Positions 32,378-44,182 of a stretch of DNA of 64,000 bases are shown piece by piece (position 1 is the stretch's first letter; each line of letters begins with the position of its first letter). A program made the position numbers and the translations under genes. The stretch is from Xanthostigma xanthostigma (lineage: Eukaryota > Arthropoda > Insecta > Raphidioptera > Raphidiidae). The stretch spans positions 6,634,001 through 6,698,000 of the forward strand of contig OY754465.1 of assembly GCA_963575645.1 (NCBI GenBank). Direction: 5' to 3'. A model generated the notes under the pieces. The model ran no database searches. It was not told the DNA's origin and saw nothing but the letters and a program-made list of their open reading frames with translations.

Positions 32378-32714
32378 ATATTACGGTTGCTACGTAAAAT
32401 AAACTTTTTTCTGGTCATTGAGTAATAATGAAAAGTTTATATTACAGATATTTTCACTGTGTTAAATGAAATGAAAAATTTTCATATCCAGCAGTGATTG
32501 GAAACAAAGACTATGATATGATTACAGGAGGAAAGTTCAAAAATAATTTTTAATTGATTGCATCGAGCAAGTTCAACAATTCCGCAGTTCCAATTAAATC
32601 ATGCATTGAATTGTTGGATATTATTCAGATAACGTACGGGTCGTATATCATTCACACGTTAATTTGAAATGGTGGCACGAACTAAAAGTTCATGTGAACT
32701 ATAACCGGTTTATG

Positions 32715-32843
32715 CACAAAGACAGGCGTTTCTAAAGGCCGCTGCACAAAATTTTCAATTTGAACCAGTAGTTCCTGAGATTAGCGCGTTAAACCAACCA
32801 AACAAACAAACAAACTCTTCGTCTTTATATATTAGTATAGATT
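32715..32843 (+). repeat. Retroposon 3'-end-like repeat
   Basis: TTGAACCAGTAGTTCCTGAG, then CAAACAAACAAACAAACTC and TTTATATATTAGTATAGA: the usual end of a common insect retroposon class. A poly-C run at 32881-32889 follows further on. Confidence 0.6.
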
Positions 32844-33031
32844 TTAGCGTCCCCTAAAACTGCCTCCCGGGGCGGATGCCCCCCCCCCAGATCCGGGGCT
32901 AGATCATGTGAAGCGAATGCATAAAAATAATCACGAAAACCAACACGCTTGAAAACTAGCAGTTAACTCTAGCAAGGAATCTAACGGCAAAAGCAGCCTC
33001 CTATGCAGCCACCTAAAATATGTGTTTTAAC

Positions 33032-33546
33032 TAGTGATGTGCCGGATCGTTAAAAATGTATATCCGCGGATACGGATTTGAATACGGATATTTGGTTTTA
33101 AGTTCCGCGGATACGGATACGGATCTTAACTTTCTTAGAGTACGCGGCGGTAAATATTGCACATCGACCTTTGGAAAGAGACTATCTTTTATGGGAAAAA
33201 GTTATTGACCTCTTTAAGAGTTAACTCTCATAACAGATTGTCTCTTTCCAAAGATCGATGTGCAATATCTCATTATAAAGATAGTTTTTTAGTACCTTTG
33301 AGTTATGTACTATTGGTATGGTACTCACTACGATAAATGTTTGCAATATAAAGGTGCCAAAGACGATTTTAAAAAATAAAAAATAATCTAAATGGAATTT
33401 AACAGGTTTTCATTATTACCTAATCACCTATATATTATATAAAATTTCATCTATGAATTGAAAATTAATAAGGTAAAAGATCCGCCAAAAACTAACGGAT
33501 ACGGATACGGATCTTTCTTCTCCCTTGGATATCCGGCACATCACTA
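33032..33546. mobile_element. Non-autonomous hAT element with perfect 8-bp duplication
   Basis: TIR TAGTGATGTGCCGGAT and its complement ATCCGGCACATCACTA, flanked by GTTTTAAC at 33024-33031 and 33547-33554 without mismatch. Subterminal arrays of CGGATACGGAT occur at both ends. An internal inverted repeat (TTGCACATCGACCTTTGGAA, about 33156-33275) surrounds a short spacer. No transposase. Confidence 0.92.
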
Positions 33547-33565
33547 GTTTTAACGTTACCACAGC

Positions 33566-33790
33566 TCACATTGTCTTTTTATTGTTCCGAAAAAATAAAC
33601 ATGTGCTGCTCATTAAAAAAAGAGTGAACAAGAAAATTAAAATTATTTCAAATCGTCTAAGATTAGGTGGATAGAAACTTTGTCTGCGCTTGCTAATCTC
33701 GGCAATAATACGTTCTGACTGTAACTGTAAGTTTAGTAGTGCTGTTTCTTCCTTAACCCATTCGATCCCGGCAGTCATTTCAATGGACAT
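33566..33790 (-). CDS. Small ORF, 74 residues, possible single membrane segment
   Basis: True ATG to TGA frame. The N-terminal ~45 residues are hydrophilic (TAGIEWVKEE, SERIIAEISKRRQS). A hydrophobic stretch follows (IILIFLFTLFLMSS), then a short basic tail. I do not recognise a family. It lies between a hAT element and an ACGTTATCACGT-family element, and an AATAG upstream of the ATG could be a splice acceptor. It may be a chance frame or a remnant of a host exon. Confidence 0.22.
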   Translation of the reverse strand: MSIEMTAGIEWVKEETALLNLQLQSERIIAEISKRRQSFYPPNLRRFEIILIFLFTLFLMSSTCLFFRNNKKTM

Positions 33791-33795
33791 ACTAT

Positions 33796-34392
33796 TCTAA
33801 CGCTGCACGCACGAAAAAGTGTAACGCCGTAACGTTCCGCCTGACCCTGTGCGTGCAAGCGAGAGCGCAGTATAACCGATAGAGGAGCACGATCGGCGTC
33901 GGCTTGTAGGCATTTCACTCTTCTCGCGTGACGTCAGAGAGTAGTGTGCGTTCAACAGACTTAAAACCAAGATATCTAATAAAAATGTCATAAATTATCG
34001 AATTTTTAAAGCAATTTTTCAGATAATACATCGTTATTTGTTCGTTTTTGCACGGATATTTTTTGTGTCATATAATTATTACCGATTCATCCAAGCCAAA
34101 GTATAACTGAACGCACGAGAATGGATCTGCATTTCATAACAGCAGATAAATTATACGGTTTGTTAACTATATAATATATATTATACATTCTTTAAAATGT
34201 CTTTTATAATTGCTTAAAAATAGGTATTTTGCTTTGGTTGATCAAATTATTAGTCGGTAAAAATATAATTTGACAGCTACTAAAATTTAGGTTATGTATT
34301 ACTTATTATATATGATTTTCGAGCGGAATACGTTATCACGTAAAACTATCGTCCGTAAACCGACTTTACAGACAACCAATTTTTTTTTACCT
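33796..34392 (+). mobile_element. ACGTTATCACGT-family element, plus orientation
   Basis: Starts in GCACGCACGAAAAAGTGTAA and has GACCCTGTGCGTGCAAGCGA, then CAGTATAACCGATAGAG, which resembles a TATA-box promoter. It ends TACGTTATCACGTAAAACTA and AAACCGACTTTACAGACAAC. The copy at 61821-62060 lacks the ~330 internal bases between GATAGAG and AGTCGGTAAA, so it is an internal deletion of this form. Confidence 0.65.
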
Positions 34393-35504
34393 GTTATTCA
34401 TTTTAATGGATGTAGGAATCCAAAATTTTGTAAATGTTAAATATAATATTTTAACTGAATATACCTTAATTACATCTGAAATAATGCCAACACCCTAGAG
34501 AATATTTTGTGTTTCAAAAATATAACATTCAGGTCCGAAGGGGTTAAAACGATTGTTCGGTTCATTCATCCATTAGCCGGTAGATGTTCGCTTGAGAAAA
34601 ATGGGGCAGATGCTCTTAATGGACGACCTGTACGTAATGCGGTGTATTAGATTATATATCGGTGTACGTCTACAGTTTTCCTTTAATTATTAGTTCTGTA
34701 GTTGGCTGCGGAAGGAAGTCGCATTCCATTGTTTAAGAGAAGTTATGTGCATGGAACCATAAATTGCAATATGACCGAGAACTATCAGCAAACACAATTA
34801 TAGAAATCGATCGATTCTCGATAGGTAGCTATCTGTTCGATGTTTTGTTTTTAATTACTTTTACCAGTCCCACAATCCACATACACCCAAAGTTAGTAAT
34901 TATTTATTCAATTCGTTTGTTATTCAGGTAACTATTCCTCCGAATTAAAAGCGATAATTCAATTGACCATATACAAAATTATGTTTAATGCAGGTATAAA
35001 TCTATTCAGTCTTATTCGAGGGTATACATTTTTATTCGCCTGATAAAATAATAGGTAATAGCCGCCACAAAGATCTTAATACCTAACCTATAAACGTGAA
35101 GTATTATATCTGCAGTTGCTCTTGTGTATTGTTTATTAACTTTTTATTAAATATATAGTTGTAAAATATTACAGCTAGTGGAAGTTTTGTGTGCAATTGG
35201 GTTAGGATAAAACATTATTTTGTAAAACTTTTTTTTCGATGTTTACACTAACGCCATCGATTGGATTTTTGGGTGAGCGTCAAAGTATTCAACAAAAAGA
35301 GCAAGGAGTATAATGCAGTGCATATTTATTCTTTAAATAACTTTTTTACCTGATATTTTGCTTGGTGAATTGAAAGTAAATTTGATCCAAGATTAGTAAC
35401 TTCTGTCTTTAATAGTGTTCGGTGAATATGGGCATTAGCGACATCTTCTTCAAGGAAAAATTCTCAGAATTTTTCTGATTTCACATTTAAAATCAACCGC
35501 AAAT
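34393..35504. other. No feature recognised
   Basis: About 1.1 kb with no supported frame or repeat. Confidence 0.45.
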
Positions 35505-35517
35505 AATATTAAAATAT

Positions 35518-35761
35518 TCAATAAATAAAATTATCGACCAATTTTTCAGACAAATATATTAACAAAAAATAATAATTAATACACTGACGTTTCGGTCCGG
35601 ATTTGGATCTTCTTCAGAAATATGTAATCTAAAAATATAAAAAAATCCGGACCGAAACGTCAATGTATTAACTATTATTTTTTGTTAATATATTTGCCTG
35701 AAAAATTGGTCGATAATTTTATTTATTGAAGAATTCTAATCAGACAGTAATCAAAGATTTG
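35518..35761 (+). mobile_element. FB-A palindromic retroposon-like element with 13-bp target duplication
   Basis: Left arm TCAATAAATAAAATTATCGA through CTGACGTTTCGGTCCGG; the right arm is its inverted copy, extended at the 3' end by TCTAATCAGACAGTAATCAA and AGATTTG. Flanked by AATATTAAAATAT at 35505-35517 and 35762-35774. The long duplication and absence of a TIR-only end resemble target-primed retroposition more than a cut-and-paste transposon. The centre carries GGATTTGGATCTTCTTCAGA. Confidence 0.7.
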
Positions 35762-35774
35762 AATATTAAAATAT

Positions 35775-36300
35775 CATACTGAAGAGTTAATTCCACGCAA
35801 TTATAAACAGCGTTAGTAAATTTAAAAAAAATAAAAACGTACCAACTGTAAGGTGTCTTTGTACCGCTATTAAAAATTGTAATTAATTTTTTGGTAAAAT
35901 GAAAAAAAAAATATATAAGAATACTTGGAAGTATAAATTATTAATTAAACAGTGCACTTAAAAAGCATATAATTTGCAGTCATCAGGCGTCTTCGTGTAC
36001 GATAATGTTTCCGTGTAATGCTTTTCCTTTGCCTTCATTTGCAGTCACGCAAAACGGAAAAAAACGCAATAAAAACTGCAATGAAATATTGTACGTTTTC
36101 ATGCTTTTCAAAAGATTGATATTATGCAACCTGCAACCTGCTTTTTTGAATAATATGCTATTATTGTAATGGCGTGCCAATAAAGTAGTACAAAAGTATT
36201 TTTTGGTCCGATTTGATATAAAGAAAAACCGTTTACTGTACAATGTATCGAGGTCTTAATGAAAATGTTTATAATAATGATATGTCCACATGACTCTTTA
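35775..36300. other. No feature recognised
   Basis: The minus-strand frame 35983-36243 starts at a plausible codon but has no domain. Confidence 0.4.
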
Positions 36301-36892
36301 TTGGGAGCTGGCTCCGTGCGCTCCGCTCACTAAAAATAGTCGCTCAGAGCGAGCCGTTCAAAGGAGCGACACTAGACAGTACGCACTACACAAGAGTACA
36401 GACTGCAGAGGTGTGAACTGTCATCATGCATGCTCAGGAGTCACTTAGCATTGCACAGCACAATACACACACTCAGCTCTGTGCTCATTTTAATATGATC
36501 CTGATCTTATATTATTCGCATTTCGGATAAACTATAAAGTATAATAAAAGGTTAACAATAATAATGTTTATTGTTACAATATTATATCTTTGTCAACGAC
36601 GTCAATGTGAATGGTTTAAGTCACTGTAAGCTTAATACTTTTACACTTACAGTGTGTCATTTAACGTTAAATGACTCAGCAAATTATAACTCCGTACGTG
36701 CAAAATTCACTAGTGTCTCTGTGGCCTGTGCTGTGTGCGCTTTGTAAATGTGCGAATGCAACAGTACAGAACAGCGCAGCACAGAGCAATGATGTACGGA
36801 GTGAGTCATTCACAAAAAAAAGAGCGACTCGCTCCGCTGCGATAAAGGGGTCGTTTATTATGAACGACTCGCTTAGGAGCGACACATCACTA
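36300..36892. mobile_element. Possible hAT-like element rich in GAGCGAC motifs
   Basis: The right end GACTCGCTTAGGAGCGACAC, then ATCACTA, resembles hAT TIRs (compare TAGTGATGTG at 33032). The left side has GTGCGCTCCGCTCACT and CAAAGGAGCGACACTAGA but no clean matching TIR and no visible 8-bp duplication. Both strands are open at 36671-36898 without domains. Probably degraded. Confidence 0.4.
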
Positions 36893-37289
36893 GTTTAGAA
36901 TTGTAACTACAATGAAATTGACAATAAAGTTTTTTTGCTCTCAAATAAAAATATTATATGTTTAGATTGCATCAGATTAACCCGGGTACCGCACTGTACG
37001 GGCCAAAGCCAAGTATTAACATGGGGCAAGGTATCCTATGATTTATTAAGAAACTTAAGATATAAGTACATTTTTCCTAAACAGTTTCTTTTACTAAGTA
37101 CATTTTTCTATACACCTATTACTATATTTTCTCACATTTTCATTCAGAGAAAATGAAAAATCGAGGAAATTAATCAACCGAATCGGCTCGGTTAGTTGCG
37201 GTACTGCACGGAACAATCGGAAGTTCTGGAAAACAATATTAAACAAAATTTTGCAAATATCGCATCGAATCAATTCGCTATATATACGT
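36893..37289. other. No feature recognised
   Basis: The overlapping frames at 36935-37342 have no domain. Confidence 0.4.
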
Positions 37290-37553
37290 GTGACAATAAA
37301 CAGTACTTGTTTGTTATTTTGTTGCTTTGTTGTCGGCATCATGTGTAACGAACATTCTAAGAAATTCGTTCTTTTGGTTGTTGGGATTATCTTTCAATGT
37401 TTAGCTCAGCTAATAGTATGAATGTTTTTTGGTCAGTTGTAAATTAAGATATTATGAGTAAATGCATATTATAAGTAGTAAAAAAAATATTAATGGATTA
37501 TTTCTTCTCTCCGTTTAATGACAACTTTCAATAACGCCACAAAGTGCACAGTC
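37290..37553 (+). mobile_element. Pogo-like MITE, truncated copy
   Basis: AATAAACAGTACTTGTTTGT through TTCTTCTCTCCGTTTAATGA and AATAACGCCACAAAGTG match 26330-26535. Both TIRs are missing or mutated (GTGCACAGTCC at the right). Confidence 0.7.
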
Positions 37554-38024
37554 CTTAAAAAATTCGTTAAAAAATGAGATCGGCGGTCGTCAATATGTGT
37601 TTATTTTTAAAACGAACAAGTAAACATCTTAAACTAAACATTAGTTCCGTACTAAAAATAAAAACACTGAAATGTGAAAAGTGCAGTAAAAGCCGAGAAA
37701 ACCGAGAAAACTGCATCACAATACTGAAATAGTAATGAATTGACTTTCAAGTCTAATTTTGTATTCCTTGAAAAATTCACCTACAAACTCTGAGTTATTG
37801 GCAAGTCTGGAAAACTCTTTAATCTCTTACTGTATTTACAAATAATATAAAGTTCTGTCTGATAAAGTGTAAAATCTCGTCCTCAGAGGGTATACAGAAT
37901 GGATAAAAAGTTCAATCGAAAAAAAAACTGTAACGACATATTTTATTTAGTGACAAAAGTCAATTTGTGTCGCCAAACGCTTTTTGACACAAGTCGACTC
38001 AGTAAAGGCCTGCTGTGAAAAATA
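37554..38024. other. No feature recognised
   Basis: No repeat or frame recognised. Confidence 0.4.
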
Positions 38025-38150
38025 GTTTTTTGAAATAAAACTTCTTTACGCACGCTTGACTTGGAGAGTAAGCTGGTGAATGCGTGTCGAGAGATTTACG
38101 GAAGTGTGATCGGGCGAGGCAAACGGAAGTTGAGAGGGATATATAAGTTA
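38025..38150 (+). repeat. AAGTAAAACTTCTTT repeat
   Basis: AATAAAACTTCTTTACGCAC, GCTTGACTTGGAGAGTAAGC, TTTACGGAAGTGTGATCGGG and GAGGCAAACGGAAGTTGAGA. Shares at least 110 bases with the minus-strand copy at 54945-55115. Confidence 0.7.
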
Positions 38151-38747
38151 GTGAAGATAATAAGAGAGAGAGTTACATTTCGTATATTGGAAGTTGAGAG
38201 GGAGATAAAAGATGTCGGTCAGTTATCAATTAACTAGTTGTATTGCTATACAAAATAAACGGGATCGTTTATTACACTACACACTATACAAATGAAACTT
38301 CCGTTCGCGTCAACAGTAATCGCACACATAAATACAATACACGTTCATTTATTTCTGAGAAAAAAATTAAATATAAAAAGTGAAAAAATCCCATGTAATT
38401 CAAATGGGAAATGGCACGGTTTAATATCAAAATTTTTGGTCCGATATTTTTTTTAGCGCAAAAACTAATACTTCAGGGGGTGAGCGTAAAAAAAACCGAC
38501 TTGGGAAATAACGAACATCCTAATATTATCTACATTGCGTAGATATCTTGAAAGACATAACGATAGCATTTTAGTCGTGATTACTAGTACCGAACAGTGG
38601 CTTTTAAGACAGATTTAGATGGATTAATTTAATTGAATTCCTATTTGCACGTTTCATAATCCTACAAAATATTTTATTGATTCAACTGCACTGATCAATG
38701 AAGTTGATTCAAAGCTCGACTTTGGAGTAGTCTTGTAATTTTATCTT
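38151..38747. other. No feature recognised
   Basis: No paired repeat or domain. Confidence 0.4.
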
Positions 38748-39282
38748 TAATTATATCTCATGTTTCGCTCTCAAAATCACTAAGTGGTACATGTCTTTGT
38801 ACACAGATAGCGCCACAATTCAGATTAAATAAGAAAGAGACAGCCGTGTGCCATCTCTCATAATGTTCTTTGTGCGCTCACAGTTCAGATTTGTTTTTTA
38901 TCGAACATTTTTTTACATATGTATTTTAGACTAGCTCTAATCAATCTACTTAGTGGTCTTGAGAGTGAAACATAAGATATAATTGTACGATTAAGCGAGT
39001 TCGCCGAAGGCGGGCAAAACCCGATTATAATTATATCGATTGTTTCGCTCGAAGATATCAGCCCCAACCCAAGTTTTTGTTCCATTAAATGGTAAAGGGA
39101 AGGAGAATCGGGAATACCCGGGATCTCTTCAATTCGTATTCACTTTGAACTTTATGACATAATCTGACGAGAGATGGCACAGGGCTGACTCTTACGTTAT
39201 CTGAATTGTGGCGCTATCAGTGTACAAAGACATGTCCTACTTAGTGATCTCTTCGAGCGGAACAATCGTTATAACTATGATC
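38748..39282. mobile_element. Fold-back element (~115-bp arms)
   Basis: Arms 38748-38868 and 39164-39282 share ACATGTCTTTGTACAC, GATAGCGCCACAATTCAGAT and TGTGCCATCTCTC. The middle is noncoding; the 66-residue minus frame is part of it. Confidence 0.7.
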
Positions 39283-39837
39283 GAGCTTCGGCGGGCGCGC
39301 TCGATCGTACAAGTTTTTCCTTGACGGAATGAGAATAACATGTTGAATACCACTGTACTGGAAGGTTTTAGTACAGGAATATAATACTATACGTAGTAAA
39401 TTGGTTCACGTCAATAAATTTATCGTAGTAATAGTTTGACCATAGTACATAAAGGAATCGTTAACGGTATGTCGTTATCACATATTAATATGAAAGCTTT
39501 ATTGTTTTAATCCACTGATCTCTAACTGTTGGACAACGGATTGACGTATCCACCCCTGGAACCACTGAGAGACGGAAGAAGAGGCCTTTGGAAACAGCCC
39601 GTCAAAAATTAAATATCAATATGGCACTGCAGAGATTTTACACAATGGTCGTTGCTCGCAATCCATTTGTTAAAGAGATCAGTGTTTTGGCCCTTTGACC
39701 TATTAATCGAACCTTCAATTATTATAATAATAATGTTCGTTATATATCGAAAACTGATTACGCGATACACAGTTCGATTAAGTATAATTACAAATTAATT
39801 GCGGATATTTTTAGAGCCAATATAAAATAATATAGTA
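39283..39837. other. No feature recognised
   Basis: No paired repeat or domain. Confidence 0.4.
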
Positions 39838-40312
39838 CAGTATGTAAACGCGTAAGGTGCACATAGAGAAATTAGCATTGGGAAAAAATACTTGGATCAG
39901 AGTTAGCCATGACTACATTAATTGTTATTTCTATTGAATTATCGTGGTAATCTTGAGGATTTCTATTTTATTTTGATTTATTTTTATTGTACTTGGCTTT
40001 ATTAATAATAAAAAGCTCTTATAAAACATTATTTTAATTTTTTTGTACAAAAATAAAACAAAAAAACAACTCCATCTGTTTGGAAACATTTATATTTGAT
40101 CTCGCACCATATTTAAGTATTTTTGGGAATTTAATGTCCCATTAATAAAAAAAGTCCGATTATGTTGTAATCAGTTGAATATTTTCTTCGGTAGTATACA
40201 CATTCATTTTGCAAAAGAATATTATCTGTCAAATTGAAAAACAAGATTTCAAGGCTCACTCTGATCTAGTCATTTTTTCCCAATGTTAATTTCTCTATGT
40301 GCACATACTATA
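39838..40312 (-). mobile_element. Mariner/Tc1-like element, internally deleted copy
   Basis: The left TIR CAGTATGTAAACGCGTAAGG, then TGCACATAGAGAAATTAGCA, is repeated inverted on the right as far as ATGTGCACAT, after which about 13 bases are lost. The left flank is TA. The interior matches 41370-41935 but lacks the ~80-base block with the transposase motif (CATTCAAAAATTGTCTGACT). Confidence 0.75.
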
Positions 40313-41369
40313 GACACTTACATCAATATGTATTAAAATAGCAATTTTTGCAAAATGAATTAAAAAGAATTTAATTAATTTGTCTAAAAACAATCCTTAC
40401 CATCAGAGATGTAACACTAGTGGATTTTCAATTCGGATTCGAACCTAGTATTCAATAAGTACTCGTGTTTCGGATAGAATATTACGGGTAGAAAAAAAAT
40501 GTTTTTAATATGTCTAGTTTTTTCTCCTTGCACTAGTTACCTAGACAAGAAAAATCAAGAAGTCATTCACGAAAATAAAAACCGTGAATTCGTTACTTTC
40601 AAAGATATAGTTGTTTAAACATTCTCATAAAAATCGGATTTAATTTAATTAATCAAACATATCTTTGAAAATAATGAATTCACGGATTTAGTACTAAGGA
40701 CCTTTTTTGTAGAATATTTATTTCTCTACAAAATGCTGCAATCAAAAATTAAAAATAAAAAAAAATTCTACCAGCTATCCATGTTTGAGTAAAAACGTCT
40801 TTTTTACTATGTTAATTAAATGGGAAACAAACTCAATTTGTGCCGTTCACAGGTTTGATCTAGGAAGCTAAAGTTTTGGGAGAATTTGTTTTATGTCCAA
40901 AGCTAAAACATTAGCCAAAAAAATAAAAAAAAAAACACCCTAGTGGCAGCTACATCGGACGATCTCTAAGCGACTCAAAAAATAGCATGTGTGCGTTGGC
41001 CCTAAAGTGAAAATTGTTATGAGACAGACTGTACAAATACAGTTAGCGTTTTACATACCAGCAGTCAGTTAGTACGAAAATATTCCGATCACGTCCTTGA
41101 AGTGTGGCGGCGTCTTGTTTGCCTCCTGCTGCATATTTTATAAATAAATAATAAAACAAAAAATAAACGTCGAACAGAAGAAGGGAAGTACAAAGCTTAC
41201 ACGGCGGCTGTGAAGGCGTTCTTTCCTATAACAGAATCCGTACGCGTGGCCCTTTTTGCTGTCACTGTGTAGAGATCGTAACATCAACTATAAAAAAATC
41301 TTAAGGCTGACATTATACACAGTACTTGAACCACGCTGTATAAAAGGTATTTTCATGGGACCTTATATA
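40313..41369. other. Mostly unrecognised; one small hairpin
   Basis: CCGTGAATTCGTTACTTTCA near 40578 pairs imperfectly with sequence near 40655-40690. Nothing else recognised. Confidence 0.4.
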
Positions 41370-41935
41370 CAGTATGTAAACACGTAAGGTGCACATAGGG
41401 AATTTAGCATTGGGAAAAAAATACTTGGATCAAAGTTAGCCATGACTGCATTAATTGTTATTTCTATTGAATTATCGTGATAATCTTGAGGATTTCTATT
41501 TTTTTTTTTTTATTTTACTTGGCTTTTTTAATAATAAAAAGCTCTTATAAATCATTATTTTAATTTTTTTGTTCAAAAATAAAACAAAAAAACAACTCCA
41601 TCTGTTTGGAAACATTTCATTCAAAAATTGTCTGACTGGTATGACGTATACACGTTGGTAAATCAGTGACCTAATGTCTTTAGGTTCAACACGAATTGGC
41701 GGAGATATTTGGTCTCGCACCATGTTTAAGTATTTTTGGGAATTTAATGTCCCATTAATAAAAAAAAGTCCGATTATGTTGTAATCATTTGAATATTTTC
41801 TTCGGTAGTATACACATTCATTTTGCAAAAGAAAATTATGTCAAATTGAAAAACAAGATTTCAAGGCTCACTCTGACCCAGTCATTTTTTCCCAATGTTA
41901 ATTTCCCTATGTGCACCTTACGTGTTTACATACTG
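41370..41935 (-). mobile_element. Mariner/Tc1-like element with TIRs of ~56 bp
   Basis: Ends CAGTATGTAAACACGTAAGG and its exact complement, then TGCACATAGGGAA. Both flanks are TA (41368-41369, 41936-41937). TIR similarity extends to ATTGGGAAAAAA. The minus strand encodes a transposase remnant. Confidence 0.85.
41496..41828 (-). pseudogene. Transposase fragment (mariner/Tc1 DDE type)
   Basis: The 110-residue frame contains NIIGLFFINGTLNSQKYLNM, followed after a short gap by PVRQFLNEMFPNRW. In mariner/Tc1-type transposases these two blocks flank the second catalytic aspartate (usually within WFQQDGAPPH). That segment is missing here, replaced by SLIYQRVYVI, so the fragment cannot be catalytic. 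The frame ends in a lysine-rich run from A-tracts. It corresponds to about 60-70 of the ~350 residues of a full protein. Confidence 0.75.
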
Positions 41936-42105
41936 TATAAATAATTTAACAGTGCTCAATTTTATTCCTATGAATTGTTGCTCTAAAAAAATCATAAGCT
42001 CAAGAAATTGCATATTTCTGATTTTACTTGTATTTAACCTGTAGGTACATTTTTAAACAAATTTTCTATTTTATTCGTATCATAAACATTCTTTAAGATC
42101 GAGTT

Positions 42106-42252
42106 TAAAATAAGTTCAAAAACTAAAACCCGACTACTGAAAAGTATGAAACAAGAAAATATTCTCATCTGTTGATAGCCGTGGTCATATACCACCTACC
42201 CTAACAAAACATTACATTTTAAGTAGTCGGGTTTTAGTTTTTGAACTTATTT
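42106..42252. repeat. Inverted repeat with CCCGACTACT motif
   Basis: AAGTTCAAAAACTAAAACCC, then GACTACT, pairs with AGTAGTCGGGTTTTAGTTTT, then TGAACTT. A similar CCGTAGTCGGG motif recurs at 42440. A small fold-back element of a type common in arthropods. Confidence 0.65.
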
Positions 42253-42483
42253 TTTATTTGTTTTTTTTGCTACTCTCTGGGACCAAAATTCAAAAAAATA
42301 AATGTAGCCTATGTTATCCGGGCCATAATAACGAATCGATTGACAAAATCAGATGAATAGTTTAGGCGCTACGGTAGAACATTCGTAAATACACATACGT
42401 ACATAAACTGCTAAACGCATAACCCTTTTTTTGGCTTCGCCGTAGTCGGGTAAAAGAAAAAACAAGCAGTCAGTCAGGTATAG

Positions 42484-42800
42484 TACGCGCCACGAATCTA
42501 AAAGGCTCGGAAGTTAGATGCGAATGCAGGCTTGCGCTTGTACAGTCTGTTGAAAAACTACAAACTCGCAACTCAACAAAGCTAAAATAACAATAACAAT
42601 TTGACAATAGCGTACTCGACTGTACTTTAAAGTAGGAAAGCGACAAGTGACAAAGGCAACGAGCGATCACGGCCAATCACCGACGAGCGCACGTTCTGTG
42701 CAGGTAGCTGTGAGGTGGTTGGAGTAACAACAGCTCTAAAATGTGCCTTTGCGACGCTGTTTGTGACTAACTTCAGAACCTTTTAGATCCGTGGCGCGTA
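42484..42800. mobile_element. 317-bp MITE with ~33-bp TIRs (TACGCGCCACG)
   Basis: Ends TACGCGCCACGAATCTAAAA and TTTTAGATCCGTGGCGCGTA; the TIR continues through AGGCTCGGAAGTTA. Intact at both tips, unlike the copy at 9604. The palindromic tip leaves the target duplication ambiguous. Noncoding. The superfamily is not clear. Confidence 0.82.
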
Positions 42801-43199
42801 CGATATTCACGATGTTCCGTTTGTATAATCGATATGACAAGTGATGCTGTATCTTTCTATTGTTTATTTTTCAAAATCTTGGGTTCTATTTAATTTTGTT
42901 TTTTTTTCAGTTTTCAAGTACACAGGATTTATAGACGAAAATGTTGAGCGTTTAAACACTCCTTTAGCGTTTCTCCTCAATTCAATTTTATCTTGCAATA
43001 ACATTTTTATGCAAATACAATATGACAAAAAAAAACTGAAATAAGAAGATCATGCAAAACCAAACTCAGGTTTTAGGTCTGTCTATGACTATATGGTTTA
43101 TTTTCAAAAAAATAGTAGTTGAATCTTTTCTTGAAATTGCTCAAAACTTTGTTATTTTATGCTTTTGAATGACCCATTTTTGAAGGAAGTTAAATTAAA

Positions 43200-43475
43200 A
43201 AAAAAATAATTTTTTTAGTGGTCTTTTTTAGTGTACAATGAAACTGAAGCGCTACGTGGACGCGACAATTGCAACTTTTGCTATATTTCTTTGATTTTTG
43301 TTAATTTTCCAAAAAGTCGCCGAACCGATTTTGCTAAAATTTATATCGGACCAACTTTGACACATGCTTTATCGAATAAAAAAAGAATCATCACAGCCGG
43401 CGAACATATCGACAGACAGACAGACAAAAAAATACAATAAAATAGAGAAACATCTCCTTTTTTTGAAATCGGTTA
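43200..43475 (+). repeat. Degenerate interspersed repeat
   Basis: GACAATTGCAACTTTTGCTA, GTCGCCGAACCGATTTTGCT, then GACAGACAGACAGACAAAAA: the order is typical of noncoding insect repeats that yield a spurious ~70-residue frame. Confidence 0.45.
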
Positions 43476-43508
43476 AAACTCTGCCGGTACATTAGTTTTA
43501 CATTTGCT

Positions 43509-43600
43509 AAATTATAATAAATTATTATTATGACAGGAACGGAAATGATATAGATCAATATCATTTCCGTTCCTGTCATAATAATAATTTATTATAATTT
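43509..43600. repeat. Perfect palindrome, 42-bp arms, 8-bp loop
   Basis: AAATTATAATAAATTATTAT, then TATGACAGGAACGGAAATGATA, is exactly repeated in reverse complement after TAGATCAA. No mismatch seen. Confidence 0.9.
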
Positions 43601-44099
43601 AAAATCAAAACTCGGATAGAGTACGTACCTCTAAAGAAACATGTTTATACATTGTCATATTTTTCAATGATTATGGTATTTTTATACAAAATAAATAATA
43701 AAATGCCTGCAATACAGTGGCGGATTTTACAGCAGGCTGAAGCCTAGAGCAGCAAATTTTAAGGGGCGACAGATTTAGTTTATAAATTTATTATTTTGAT
43801 TTACAAAATTATCATTATACAAACACAAAATAGGAATTTCTAAAATTGGAAAGAAATTAAAATATTTAACAAAAATCGAAATATAGTCCTATATACAGTG
43901 CTAAATACTAAATATTTCAACATCTCTACATGAACAAATTGCTAAACGATTTGTAAAATATATTTTAATGATCGTGAATTTTTAGAATATCGCAATAGCG
44001 ATTCGATATTATAATCGAAATTTAGTTATTTTTACATATTTTCTTCACTGATAATTACTTACTATAATTTTTCTCCATGTACCTAATTATTATGAGATC
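43601..44099. other. No feature recognised
   Basis: AT-rich; nothing recognised. Confidence 0.4.
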
Positions 44100-44182
44100 T
44101 GAATTTAAATCTTTGATTAACGTCTGAATAGAACTCTTCAAATAAATAAAATTGAAAAAAAATGGTCGACAATTTTATTTAT
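44100..44182 (-). mobile_element. FB-A mini copy
   Basis: TTGATTAACGTCTGAATAGA joined closely to AATAAATAAAATT and to GGTCGACAATTTTATTTATT, as in the 65-base insert at 28160 but with both short arms kept. Confidence 0.55.

Noticed and set aside
36671-36898. Mirror frames on both strands at 36676-36898
   Set aside because: Sequence is a degraded repeat end with palindromic GAGCGAC motifs, which keeps both strands open without coding.
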